Source of the DNA: Clostridia bacterium
GTDB lineage: Bacteria; Bacillota; Clostridia; Lachnospirales; Lachnospiraceae
Direction: 5' to 3'
DNA: 48,708 nucleotides
Assembly (NCBI GenBank): GCA_009929615.1
Contig: SAAB01000020.1
Coordinates: forward strand, 1-48,708
Under the pieces are notes generated by a model. That model searched no databases. It saw only the letters and a list, made by a program, of their open reading frames with translations, and was not told the DNA's origin. This document shows positions 16,234 through 23,895 of the stretch, in pieces. Each line of letters begins with the position of its first letter. Positions within the stretch are counted from its first letter, which is position 1. The translations under genes were made by a program, and so were the position numbers.

Positions 16234-16602
16234 ATGAAATTAAAAAAAGCATGTGCAGTTAAATTTTTTAGTGTGGCTTTATCCTTTATCATTATGTGCA
16301 GTGGAGCCGGTTTGATGATGCCGGGTTACGCAGAAGCTGCGAGTAGCAATACTTCAAATTATAGTTATTCCAGAGATAAATCTTCATCTAAGGATAAATC
16401 ATCTTCCAAGAATAAGTCATCATCGAAAAACAGCAGTAAAAAGAAGAGTAAGACCTCTTCCTCTAATAAGTATTCCTGGAGCAAAGACCCTTATAATGCT
16501 AAAGACTATGTGGATGTCGAAGATTTCTATGATGATAATTATGATGACTTCTTTGATTTTGATGATGCAGAAGCCTACTACGAGGAAGTATGGGATGAAT
16601 AA
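16234..16602 (+). CDS. Unknown secreted protein with Ser/Lys-rich linker and the same acidic tail
   Basis: The 122-aa product has a signal peptide (KKACAVKFF, hydrophobic core, AEAAS cleavage region near residue 34), then a Ser/Lys repeat region (KSSSKDKSSSKN) and a tail beginning KDPYNAKDYVDVEDFYDD and ending EVWDE. The tail is nearly identical to that of the preceding protein. The basic linker next to an acidic tail is unusual. GGGAGGG precedes the ATG. Function not recognised. Confidence 0.75.
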   Translation: MKLKKACAVKFFSVALSFIIMCSGAGLMMPGYAEAASSNTSNYSYSRDKSSSKDKSSSKNKSSSKNSSKKKSKTSSSNKYSWSKDPYNAKDYVDVEDFYDDNYDDFFDFDDAEAYYEEVWDE

Positions 16603-16619
16603 TTAAAAAATAAGATTTT

Positions 16620-16649
16620 GGAGCTGCATAGATATATGCAGTTCCTTTA
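16620..16649 (+). terminator. Terminator after the acidic-tail gene pair
   Basis: GGAGCTGCATA (16620-16630) pairs with TATGCAGTTCC (16635-16645, one G-U pair) and is followed by TTTAT. Confidence 0.7.
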
Positions 16650-16729
16650 TATTGGCGGACTATAATGCCAGTTGGGAAGAAGTCAATAAAAAGAATTTTC
16701 AGAAAGTTCAGAAAATTCAGAAAAAACGC

Positions 16730-16758
16730 TTGACACCCTTAGAAACCCATGCTATTAT
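16730..16758 (+). promoter_or_regulatory. Sigma-A promoter for the cold-shock gene
   Basis: A perfect TTGACA (16730-16735) and TATTAT (16753-16758) are separated by 17 bases. The predicted start near 16765 leaves a leader of about 130 bases before the csp ATG. Confidence 0.88.
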
Positions 16759-16764
16759 AAGAGA

Positions 16765-16896
16765 GTATTTTAAATGAAATTTGGATTTCACGTATTTTGG
16801 TATGTTGTTATTTTTTCATCTAATAATAACTTGCGAGAATAGGTGATTTTTTGTTTTATGGTTAAGGTATAATAAAAATATTAGGAGGTATCTTTC
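16765..16896 (+). promoter_or_regulatory. Long structured 5' leader of the cold-shock mRNA
   Basis: The leader can form a 9-bp stem, GTTGTTATT (16804-16812) with AATAATAAC (16822-16830), and a smaller GAAAT/ATTTC hairpin just upstream. A strong AGGAGG follows at about 16883-16888. Long leaders that refold with temperature control cspA in other bacteria; this one is a candidate by position and structure only. Confidence 0.5.
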
Positions 16897-17103
16897 ATGA
16901 ATAAAGGTACAGTAAAATGGTTTAATGCACAAAAAGGATTTGGATTTATTACTAACGATAACGGTGGAGAAGATGTATTCGTACATTTTTCCGGTATCGC
17001 ATCAGACGGCTTTAAGTCTTTAGAAGAAAACCAGTCAGTAACATTTGATATTACTGAAGGTGCTCGTGGACTTCAGGCAGTTAACGTTTGCCCTGTATAT
17101 TAA
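16897..17103 (+). CDS. csp: Cold-shock protein (CspA family)
   Basis: The 68-aa product is a single cold-shock domain with both nucleic-acid-binding motifs: RNP1 as KGFGFI and RNP2 as VFVHF. It starts with [12 protein letters not shown], typical of the family. It acts as an RNA/ssDNA chaperone. A strong promoter, a 130-base leader and a strong terminator flank it, so it is a monocistronic, highly expressed gene. Confidence 0.95.
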   Translation: MNKGTVKWFNAQKGFGFITNDNGGEDVFVHFSGIASDGFKSLEENQSVTFDITEGARGLQAVNVCPVY

Positions 17104-17118
17104 TCCATACACATAGAG

Positions 17119-17165
17119 AGCCCTCAGTTCAAGTGGTAACACACTTGAGCTGAGGGCTTTTTTTC
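17119..17165 (+). terminator. Strong terminator after csp
   Basis: AGCCCTCAGTTCAAGTG (17119-17135) pairs with CACTTGAGCTGAGGGCT (17142-17158) and is followed by a run of seven T. It also separates csp from the convergent esterase-family gene. Confidence 0.92.
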
Positions 17166-17178
17166 TTGTACTGATTTT

Positions 17179-18441
17179 TTATGGAAGTAAATGCGTGGGT
17201 TCTGTCTGATTTACAACAATCAGTCCGTCATAGCTTTCGGATGGAATAATTTCTAAAGTATAAGCAGGCTTGAAATTAATCATGGCCTGATTCAGAGAAA
17301 TATTTAAGGCCATCATCCGCTGTTTTGAGTTTAACACGTTCTGCCAGGAAGTATCCTCAGCAACCCTTGAAAAATCAAGATAATAATAATTGCCTTTGGT
17401 GGTATCTAACTGGGCGGTGAGTGTATTTGCGTTTTCTACACTGCATACTTCAAAACCATCATCCGTCTGGGAATTAAATGTACAGTTGGCGATATCTGTA
17501 CCTATTGGGAAATAGGCATCTTTATAGGAGTTATATAGTAAAGCACCCATACATTCGTAACCGGAAGAGGATTCCTTAGTGATATGTCCGTTATGACCGT
17601 TGATAAAAATCAGACCATCGTAATGACTGCAAATCCAGTCCACCTTATCCTTCATGGCAGCATCACGATAAACATTATACTGGCTTTCGTTTAAACGGAC
17701 CTGGACAAATTCAAGCATGCTTTGGGCACATTCTTTGGCAAAGTCTGCATCAAAGGAGCCACCATCCATAGTTTCAATCAATGAAGTCAGATCGGCTTCA
17801 GCACTTTTGAGTTCATCAGAAGTTAAGTTCCACATATTTTCATTTGTCAGAAGAGCCAGCTTTTCTTCATATTCAGCAGCCAGTTCGGGTGTATTTTCAT
17901 ATAGATAGGAAAGAAGATAAGCTTTGCTGTTATCATAGCGCTGCATGTCAAATCCAAGAAAATGCAAGTCGCGTCCTTCTCCGGCAGTTTCATTATATTC
18001 TCGCATCCATTGGATCAAATCAGCCATTTCTTCGGTTTTATAGATGGCAAAACCTATCTGGGAAGCAGCTTCTTCCGCTGTCCCATCACCTCCGTGAATA
18101 TATTCTTCAACTTTGGCACATCCGCCAAAATCACCTTCAATAGCAAAAACACGACAGTCATTATTTGTCACGAGAGCTTGAAAAACTTCCGTTTTGAGTA
18201 ACTGCATTTCATAGGCACCATGGGAGGCTTCGCCTAAAGCAACAATGCGTGCGGATTCAGGGATGGTTATTTCGGCGGTATCATAGACAAGGGCTGATAT
18301 GTCCAAATCAGGGGCATCTTCAATACTTTCAGCGACACTGCTGACAGGCTGCGAGGGTGTACGCTGACCACATCCGGTAAACAGGCTGGCACATAAAACA
18401 AGTCCGGCCGTAGCAACCGCATAACATTTTGAAAATTTCAT
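17179..18441 (-). CDS. Erythromycin-esterase-family lipoprotein
   Basis: The 420-aa product begins with a lipoprotein signal peptide ending in the lipobox LFTGC (Cys24). It then carries family features of the EreA/succinoglycan biosynthesis-like esterase superfamily: IVALGEASHGA with the conserved His, VFAIEGDFGG, and FINGHNGHITK. A surface-anchored hydrolase is expected. The family includes macrolide esterases, but most members have unknown substrates, and resistance should not be assumed. It is convergent with csp and upstream-adjacent to tspO on the same strand. Confidence 0.82.
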   Translation of the reverse strand: MKFSKCYAVATAGLVLCASLFTGCGQRTPSQPVSSVAESIEDAPDLDISALVYDTAEITIPESARIVALGEASHGAYEMQLLKTEVFQALVTNNDCRVFAIEGDFGGCAKVEEYIHGGDGTAEEAASQIGFAIYKTEEMADLIQWMREYNETAGEGRDLHFLGFDMQRYDNSKAYLLSYLYENTPELAAEYEEKLALLTNENMWNLTSDELKSAEADLTSLIETMDGGSFDADFAKECAQSMLEFVQVRLNESQYNVYRDAAMKDKVDWICSHYDGLIFINGHNGHITKESSSGYECMGALLYNSYKDAYFPIGTDIANCTFNSQTDDGFEVCSVENANTLTAQLDTTKGNYYYLDFSRVAEDTSWQNVLNSKQRMMALNISLNQAMINFKPAYTLEIIPSESYDGLIVVNQTEPTHLLP

Positions 18442-18515
18442 TTTATCCTTCCTTTACCGAGCTTTTATAGTATAATGATAGTCTTCGGGAAGAGGACTGT
18501 CAATTAAAGAAAGTT

Positions 18516-18983
18516 TTACCGGTTTAGCAGGTAAACCCCAAGATTCAGATAAGCGGCAAAGGTAGACCAGAGAATATAGGGAATCTGCAGCTTACCGGCA
18601 ATCGGACTTATCTGCCAGAATTCCCGAATCATTTTGAAGAGGACGTACCAGAGCAGAACAAGAATAATAAAGGCTAAAAGATAATTCTGTGCATTAAAAA
18701 AGATGAGGGGCCACAGGAAATTCAGAAAGAGCTGGAGCCCATAGAGACCCAGGGCTTCTGCTTTTTCAGAAGAGTGAGATACACCGACAATATATGAACT
18801 GATTCCCATAAGGATATAGAGAATTGTCCAGACAACGGGAAAAAGCCAGGTGGGTGGAGAAGCCGGTGGCTGGCGGACACCCTCATAGATGGGGATGGAG
18901 TCTCGTATAAGAAAAGCGGTGAGAGCACCAATGGCCAGAGGAATGGCCAGATATAGAATCAGCTTTTTAAATTGAATGTTCAT
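18516..18983 (-). CDS. tspO: TspO/MBR-family membrane protein
   Basis: The 155-aa product has five predicted membrane segments and the conserved TspO pattern: PPASPPTWLFPVVWTILYILMG, a central YGLQLFLNFLWPLIFF, and a C-terminal PYILWSTFAAYLNLGVYLLN. The length is normal for the family. TspO proteins bind tetrapyrroles and act in stress responses. The GGAGG upstream on the minus strand supports the start at 18983. It is followed about 75 bp downstream by the esterase-family gene. Confidence 0.9.
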   Translation of the reverse strand: MNIQFKKLILYLAIPLAIGALTAFLIRDSIPIYEGVRQPPASPPTWLFPVVWTILYILMGISSYIVGVSHSSEKAEALGLYGLQLFLNFLWPLIFFNAQNYLLAFIILVLLWYVLFKMIREFWQISPIAGKLQIPYILWSTFAAYLNLGVYLLNR

Positions 18984-19048
18984 TTTCAGCCTCCTTTTGA
19001 TAGAAATATGTTATAGGTATTCTATGCCTAAAATCCGAAAATATGTGT

Positions 19049-19054
19049 TATAAT
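19049..19054 (+). promoter_or_regulatory. -10 box for the M15 peptidase gene
   Basis: A TATAAT preceded by TGTGT lies 21 bases ahead of the GTG start. No good -35 match is seen at 17 bases, so this is a partial promoter call. Confidence 0.45.
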
Positions 19055-19074
19055 CGGGGTGAAAGGTGATAAAT

Positions 19075-19794
19075 GTGAAGTATAAACGAAAGATTAAATT
19101 TGGATGGATTTTATTTGGAATATGGATTTTATGTTCAGGAGTTTTAAGGGCTAATGCCGGAATCTCCTTATTTGTCATGGAATTAGAAAATCCACTCCTG
19201 ACTCTGGTGAACTGGGAACATCCTTTAGAAGAAGGTTGGACAGTAAATCTGGTGGAGATAGAAGAGGGATATCAGGTAGATCGGCGGATGTATGAGGATT
19301 TAAGAGCGATGCTTGCAGATATGCGTAGTCAGGGACTGTATCCACGTATTTGTTCGGCCTATAGAGATTATGATATGCAGAATCAATTACATGAACGGGA
19401 AGTTGAAGCCTTTAGATATCAGGGACTTTCTGAGGAAGAGGCAAGAAATCAGGCCCGATTGTGGGTTGCTGTGCCGGGCACCAGTGAGCATCAGATGGGA
19501 CTGGCAGTAGATATTCTGGACGAAGGCTGGATGGAGATGGATGAATCCCAGGAGAATACTGAAGTTCAGAAGTGGCTGATGGCCCATTGTGCGGATTATG
19601 GCTTTATCCTAAGATACCCGGTTGGGAAGACAGAACTTACGGGAATTGGGTATGAACCGTGGCATTATCGTTATGTTGGGAAAGGAACGGCCCGTTTAAT
19701 TATGGACAGCGGTCTTTGCATGGAAGAGTACTTGGAAATGATGAGAGGAATCAAAGTAGAAATCCCCCAGGTTTTTCAAAAAAGAAAAATCTGA
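19075..19794 (+). CDS. M15-family D-Ala-D-Ala carboxypeptidase (VanY/DacB-like)
   Basis: The product has an N-terminal membrane anchor (FGWILFGIWILCSGV) and a VanY-type metallopeptidase domain. Zinc ligands are in SEHQMGLAVDI (His and Asp) and EPWHYRYVG (His), preceded by the CSAYRDYDMQNQLH substrate-binding segment. It should trim D-Ala from peptidoglycan stems outside the membrane. The GTG at 19075 is preferred over a GTG at 19066 because GAAAGG lies 8 bases ahead of it. Its last codons overlap a terminator stem shared with the convergent rqcH gene. Confidence 0.88.
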   Translation: MKYKRKIKFGWILFGIWILCSGVLRANAGISLFVMELENPLLTLVNWEHPLEEGWTVNLVEIEEGYQVDRRMYEDLRAMLADMRSQGLYPRICSAYRDYDMQNQLHEREVEAFRYQGLSEEEARNQARLWVAVPGTSEHQMGLAVDILDEGWMEMDESQENTEVQKWLMAHCADYGFILRYPVGKTELTGIGYEPWHYRYVGKGTARLIMDSGLCMEEYLEMMRGIKVEIPQVFQKRKI

Positions 19795-19803
19795 GGGATT
19801 TTA
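19761..19803. terminator. Bidirectional terminator between M15 peptidase gene and rqcH
   Basis: AATCCCCCAGGTTTTTC (19761-19777) pairs with GAAAAATCTGAGGGATT (19784-19800) around a loop of six A. T-tracts occur on both strands. The stem includes the last codons of the M15 gene. Confidence 0.88.
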
Positions 19804-21549
19804 TTATTTTACAAGCTGTATATCTGTAATATCCGGGCTGATAACCATGGAATAGTTGGTATGGTAGATAACAAATCCAGGCTTTCCGGCATTCGGTTTT
19901 TTGACATGTTTTCGTTGAATATAGTCAATCTCAACTTTTTCACTGTTTCTGTTTTTAGAATAGTAGGCAGCTAAGCGGGCAGCTTCTTCAAAGGTACGGT
20001 CAGGCAGCTCGTCGCCATTGGTTTTAACAATAACATGGGATCCGGGCAATCCTTTGGCATGGAACCACCAGTCGCCGCCATTGGCAAATTTAAAAGTCAG
20101 TTCTTCATTTTGAATATTATTTTTACCTACATACATATGATAGCCATCGGAGGAGAGAAAGTGAAGGGGCGGGCTGGTCAGCTTCTGTTTTTTCACGTTC
20201 TTGCCGCCGGTGTGGCGTTTTACATATCCGGCCTGAATGAGTTCTTCCTTAATCTGAGCTAAATCCCCTTCGGTCTGGGCCAGATCCAAGGCCGTGCTGA
20301 CAGAATCCAAATGTTCTAACTCCGCATGGGTTTCTTCCGTAAGTCCGGTCAGAGCTTCAAAGGTACGTTTCAGTTTATTGTAACGTTCAAAATATTTCTT
20401 GGCATTTTCATGAGGTGTCAGCTGGGTATCCAGAGGCACGGTCATTTCTTCATTCGTATAGTAATTCAGGCAGGAAAGGCTTTTGGCACCTTCTTCGAGG
20501 CCATAGCCGTAGGTATTAATCATTTCACCGTAGATTTTATACTTTTCCCGTTTTTCTGTATCTTTTAACTGCTTCAGCTGTAAGTCATATTTTTTCCGGG
20601 TACGGTCCAGAGCCGTTGTAACCACATGGCGTAAATCATGGGATTTCTGACGAATGCGGGTAGATGCATTTTTTTCGGCATAATAGGTTTGCAAAACAGT
20701 GGAAATTGAATCAAAGGTCTGAGTGGTACAGTCGCTGTAGCAGGACAGACTGACGGAAGCAAATTCCACAGGTTCTCTGCCGCGGTAAACGATGGTTGGT
20801 ACAAAATGATGTTCCCGGACATCTTCCATAAAACGCTGGAAGGTTCCGAAAAGATGAAGTTTCTCAGCGTCACTTAAACCACTGGTACTCATGGAGGAAT
20901 CAATGGAAGCACGGTAACAGATTTCTTCACTGATTAAAGGACTGAGTCCGGTCATACTTGTGTATAAAGCCTTGCCTACAGGCAGGGGCTTTGTAAGAAT
21001 CTCATCAATGAAAGTCTGGTTATCTATCTCCATAGGATTTTTTTTATTCATTGTATTTGGTACAAAATAGCTCCGGCCGGGAAGAACTTCACGAATAGAG
21101 CTGACATTTGCAGAAATATGTTTAATGCTGTCAATAATAGTGCCGTCAGGCTGACAGAAAATAATATTGCTGTGTTTTCCCATAAGTTCTACAATAAGAA
21201 ATTTAGTGCATAAATCCCCCAGTTCATTGAGATGTTCTATTTCAAATTTCAAAATACGTTCCATGTCCGGCTGGGTAATCGCAGCAATACGTCCGCCACT
21301 GATATGTTTTCGAAGAAGCATACAAAAATTCGGAGCAACCATAGGATTGGTCCCGGCATCTTCAGCGATGTAAGCCAGAGGCAGGGAAGGACTGGCGGAA
21401 AGCAGTAACCGGTAATTATTTCGGTTATTTTTTATAGTGAGGAGAAGTGCATCCCCCTCGGGTTGATATATTTTATTAATTCGGCCATCGAGCAGCCGTT
21501 CATTTAATTCCCATACAAGATTAGAAATTACAATTCCATCAAAAGCCAT
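19804..21549 (-). CDS. rqcH: RqcH, NFACT-family ribosome quality control factor
   Basis: The 581-aa product begins MAFDGIVISNLVWELNERL, with the NFACT-N domain (GRINKIYQPEGDALLLTI, LLRKHISGGRI) to about residue 220. A coiled-coil middle (about 270-430) and a C-terminal NFACT-R domain with GGDWWFHAKGLPGSHVIV follow. In Firmicutes RqcH binds stalled 50S subunits and adds C-terminal alanine tails to nascent chains for degradation. Older annotations call it a fibronectin-binding protein. It is divergent from yicC. Confidence 0.93.
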   Translation of the reverse strand: MAFDGIVISNLVWELNERLLDGRINKIYQPEGDALLLTIKNNRNNYRLLLSASPSLPLAYIAEDAGTNPMVAPNFCMLLRKHISGGRIAAITQPDMERILKFEIEHLNELGDLCTKFLIVELMGKHSNIIFCQPDGTIIDSIKHISANVSSIREVLPGRSYFVPNTMNKKNPMEIDNQTFIDEILTKPLPVGKALYTSMTGLSPLISEEICYRASIDSSMSTSGLSDAEKLHLFGTFQRFMEDVREHHFVPTIVYRGREPVEFASVSLSCYSDCTTQTFDSISTVLQTYYAEKNASTRIRQKSHDLRHVVTTALDRTRKKYDLQLKQLKDTEKREKYKIYGEMINTYGYGLEEGAKSLSCLNYYTNEEMTVPLDTQLTPHENAKKYFERYNKLKRTFEALTGLTEETHAELEHLDSVSTALDLAQTEGDLAQIKEELIQAGYVKRHTGGKNVKKQKLTSPPLHFLSSDGYHMYVGKNNIQNEELTFKFANGGDWWFHAKGLPGSHVIVKTNGDELPDRTFEEAARLAAYYSKNRNSEKVEIDYIQRKHVKKPNAGKPGFVIYHTNYSMVISPDITDIQLVK

Positions 21550-21628
21550 AGTTGTTCTCCTCTTTTCAAAATTTTATTAAGTATATCAAAAATTCACAGT
21601 TTGTACAATAAAACTTATGTATCCGATG

Positions 21629-21657
21629 TTGACGGCGGATTTGATTTGAACTATAAT
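21629..21657 (+). promoter_or_regulatory. Promoter for the yicC-remA-gmk-rpoZ operon
   Basis: TTGACG (21629-21634) and TATAAT (21652-21657) are separated by exactly 17 bases. The predicted start near 21664 lies within the open frame upstream of yicC, which rules out the longer reading and supports the ATG at 21733. Confidence 0.85.
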
Positions 21658-21732
21658 AAATTGATATGGTTATACAATAGCCTTACTATGGGAAGAGATA
21701 ACCACATAATTCAAAGATGGGAGAACCATGGC

Positions 21733-22611
21733 ATGTTAAAGAGTATGACAGGTTTCGGAAGAAGCGAAATCGCCAATGTGGGTCAGAAGATAGCTGTCGA
21801 GATGAAAGCAGTGAATCACAGATACTGTGATATTAATGTGAAGATGCCTAAAAAATTAAGTATTTTTGAAGCGTCTATCCGAAATCTTCTGAAAAAGTAT
21901 ATTCAACGAGGAAAAGTTGATGTATTTATTACGTATGAGGACTACACCGAGAATAATATGGTCCTTAAATATAATGAAGAACTTGCAGCAGAATATGTAA
22001 GAGTTCTTCGTCAGATGAGTGAACAGTTTGGTGTGGAGAATGATGTGAAAGTATCTTCTTTGTCACGTTATCCGGATGTTTTAACACTGGAAGAACAGAC
22101 CGTTGATGAAGATGAACTTTGGTCCGTTCTTGAAGAGGCCCTTCATAAAGCCAGCGAGCAGTTTGTACAGAGCCGTCTGGATGAAGGTGAAAACCTCAAG
22201 AATGATTTGATTGGAAAGTTAGATGCTATGCTGGAGGATGTGGCTTTTATCGAGAAACGTTCACCGGAGATTCTGGCAGAGCACAGACAGCGCCTTGAAG
22301 GCAAGGTCAAAGAACTTTTGGGTGATTCAACGATTGATGAAAGCCGAATTGTTACAGAGACAACGATTTTTGCTGATAAGATTTGTGTGGATGAGGAGAT
22401 TGTCCGCCTGAGAAGTCATATCACAAGTACCCGGTCAGCCCTTCAGGAAGGTGGCAGTATTGGAAGAAAACTTGACTTTATTGCTCAGGAGATGAATCGG
22501 GAAGCGAATACGATTTTATCCAAGGCGAATGATTTGGAAGTATCCAATCGGGCCATTAATTTAAAGACAGAGATAGAGAAAGTCAGAGAGCAGATTCAAA
22601 ATATTGAATAA
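21733..22611 (+). CDS. yicC: YicC/YloC-family endoribonuclease
   Basis: The 292-aa product begins with the family hallmark MLKSMTGFGRSE and has AVNHRYCDINVKMPKKL near its start. It ends in the conserved REANTILSKANDLEVSNRAINLKTEIEKVREQIQNIE. The length is typical. YicC proteins are RNases. The ATG at 21733 has GGGAG at 21719-21723; the frame extends 44 codons upstream, but that part contains the promoter. First gene of the operon with remA, gmk and rpoZ, as in Bacillus. Confidence 0.95.
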   Translation: MLKSMTGFGRSEIANVGQKIAVEMKAVNHRYCDINVKMPKKLSIFEASIRNLLKKYIQRGKVDVFITYEDYTENNMVLKYNEELAAEYVRVLRQMSEQFGVENDVKVSSLSRYPDVLTLEEQTVDEDELWSVLEEALHKASEQFVQSRLDEGENLKNDLIGKLDAMLEDVAFIEKRSPEILAEHRQRLEGKVKELLGDSTIDESRIVTETTIFADKICVDEEIVRLRSHITSTRSALQEGGSIGRKLDFIAQEMNREANTILSKANDLEVSNRAINLKTEIEKVREQIQNIE

Positions 22612-22632
22612 TCCTGAACAGGAGAGATGATT

Positions 22633-22899
22633 TTGGGAAAGCTTATTAATATAGGATTTGGCAATGTTGTGAATACCAGCAAAGTGATTGCTGTGATTAA
22701 TCCGGATTCTGCACCGATTAAACGGATGATTCAGAATGCGAAGGACCAGGGGACAGCTATTGATGCAACCCAGGGGCGCCGGACGAAATCAGTGATTGTT
22801 ATGGAGAATAATCAGATTGTACTTTCGGCTCTGCAGCCGGAGACTTTGACGAATCGTTTTCAGGGAAAAGCAACGAGTAAGGATGATGAGAATGAATAA
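22633..22899 (+). CDS. remA: RemA-family regulatory protein (DUF370)
   Basis: The product contains the RemA signature KLINIGFGNVVNTSKVIAVINPDSAPIKRMIQNAKDQG and QGRRTKSVIVMENNQIVLSALQPET. RemA is a ring-forming DNA-binding activator (matrix genes in Bacillus). The likely start is TTG at 22633 because GGAGAG (22621-22626) is six bases upstream; the ATG at 22627 touches the Shine-Dalgarno. The end overlaps gmk, indicating translational coupling. Confidence 0.92.
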   Translation: MGKLINIGFGNVVNTSKVIAVINPDSAPIKRMIQNAKDQGTAIDATQGRRTKSVIVMENNQIVLSALQPETLTNRFQGKATSKDDENE

Positions 22900-23539
22900 T
22901 CAGAGAGGTATGCTGGCAATTATTTCCGGTTTTTCAGGTGCCGGAAAAGGAACTGTTGTGAAAGAAATTCTTGAAACCTATGAAGAAGCTTATTGCTTAT
23001 CCATTTCAGCAACAACGCGGAAACCGCGGGAAGGTGAAGTGGATGGACAGCATTACTTTTTCCTGGAGCAGGAAGATTTTAAACAGAAGATTGAAGAAGA
23101 TGGATTTCTGGAACATGCCTGTTATGTGAATAACTATTATGGCACACCGAAGGAATTTGTTTTTAATAAATTAGAGCAGGGAATTTCTGTAATACTCGAA
23201 ATCGAGATGCAGGGAGCACTGAAAGTAAAAGAACGTTATCCGGAAACGGTATTGATTTTTGTCACACCGCCAACGGCACAGGAGTTGGAGGAACGGCTTC
23301 GCGGCCGGGGAACGGAAACAGAAGAGGTGATTCAGTCTCGTCTTTCCAGAGCCGGAGAAGAAGTTCTTTATATGGATAAATACGATTACATTGTACTTAA
23401 TGAGACTGGAAGAGTTGCCGAGTGTGCAGCGAATATCCACCATATTATTGAGAGTGAAAAAGAAAAAGCTGCCTATTGTCAGGACCTGATTGGAGAACTT
23501 GCAGAAGGTCTAACCAGATATCATAAGGAAGGGGAATAA
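22892..23539 (+). CDS. gmk: Guanylate kinase
   Basis: The product has the P-loop SGFSGAGKGTVVK, the GMP-binding segment SISATTRKPREGEVDGQHYFF, and the lid region LRGRGTETEEVIQSRL. It converts GMP to GDP with ATP and so feeds dGTP, GTP and (p)ppGpp pools. The ATG at 22892 is preferred because GTAAGG (22877-22882) is nine bases upstream; ATGs at 22883 and 22886 are possible. It overlaps remA and is five bases from rpoZ. Confidence 0.95.
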   Translation: MNNQRGMLAIISGFSGAGKGTVVKEILETYEEAYCLSISATTRKPREGEVDGQHYFFLEQEDFKQKIEEDGFLEHACYVNNYYGTPKEFVFNKLEQGISVILEIEMQGALKVKERYPETVLIFVTPPTAQELEERLRGRGTETEEVIQSRLSRAGEEVLYMDKYDYIVLNETGRVAECAANIHHIIESEKEKAAYCQDLIGELAEGLTRYHKEGE

Positions 23540-23543
23540 ATAT

Positions 23544-23876
23544 ATGTTACATCCATCATATTCAGATTTAATTGAAGTTGTAAATAGTGAGGTTGAGGAG
23601 GGCGAACAGTTAGTTGTTCAGAGCCGTTATTCAATTGTTATTGCTACAGCAAAACGTGCTCGCCAGATTATTTCCGGCGCTGAACCACTGATTGACGATG
23701 CAGAAGGCAAAAAACCTTTGTCCATCGCTGTAGAAGAATTATATTCCGGAGCCATCAAGATTCTTGGTGAGGATGAAGAAGAGATTACAGACGAAATGTT
23801 TGACTTGTCAGAAGATGAGGAAGACGGAATTGAAGAAATATCTGAAGAAGTTGAAGACGCATCAGAAGAAGTATAA
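23544..23876 (+). CDS. rpoZ: RNA polymerase omega subunit
   Basis: The product carries the omega signature: LHPSYSDLIE, YSIVIATAKRARQII and KPLSIAVEELYSGAIKI. The C-terminal third is a very acidic tail (DLSEDEEDGIEEISEEVEDASEEV). It stabilises RNA polymerase beta'. GGAAGGGG lies upstream of the ATG. It follows gmk directly, as in most Firmicutes; coaBC, often next, is not here. Confidence 0.92.
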   Translation: MLHPSYSDLIEVVNSEVEEGEQLVVQSRYSIVIATAKRARQIISGAEPLIDDAEGKKPLSIAVEELYSGAIKILGEDEEEITDEMFDLSEDEEDGIEEISEEVEDASEEV

Positions 23877-23895
23877 ATAGCGAAAGAAGAATTAA

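Noticed and set aside
17179-18441. Macrolide resistance gene
   Set aside because: Family membership alone does not show macrolide hydrolysis, and the lipoprotein signal points to another role.
19000-19035. ATAGG...CCTA pattern upstream of tspO resembling the LysR dyad at 8261
   Set aside because: The centre spacing and flanks differ, and A+T-rich sequence makes such short dyads common.
19804-21549. Fibronectin-binding adhesin
   Set aside because: The domain order and motifs are those of RqcH; there is no export signal.
21601-21732. 44-codon N-terminal extension of YicC
   Set aside because: A TTGACG-17-TATAAT promoter lies within it, and family homology starts at the ATG at 21733.
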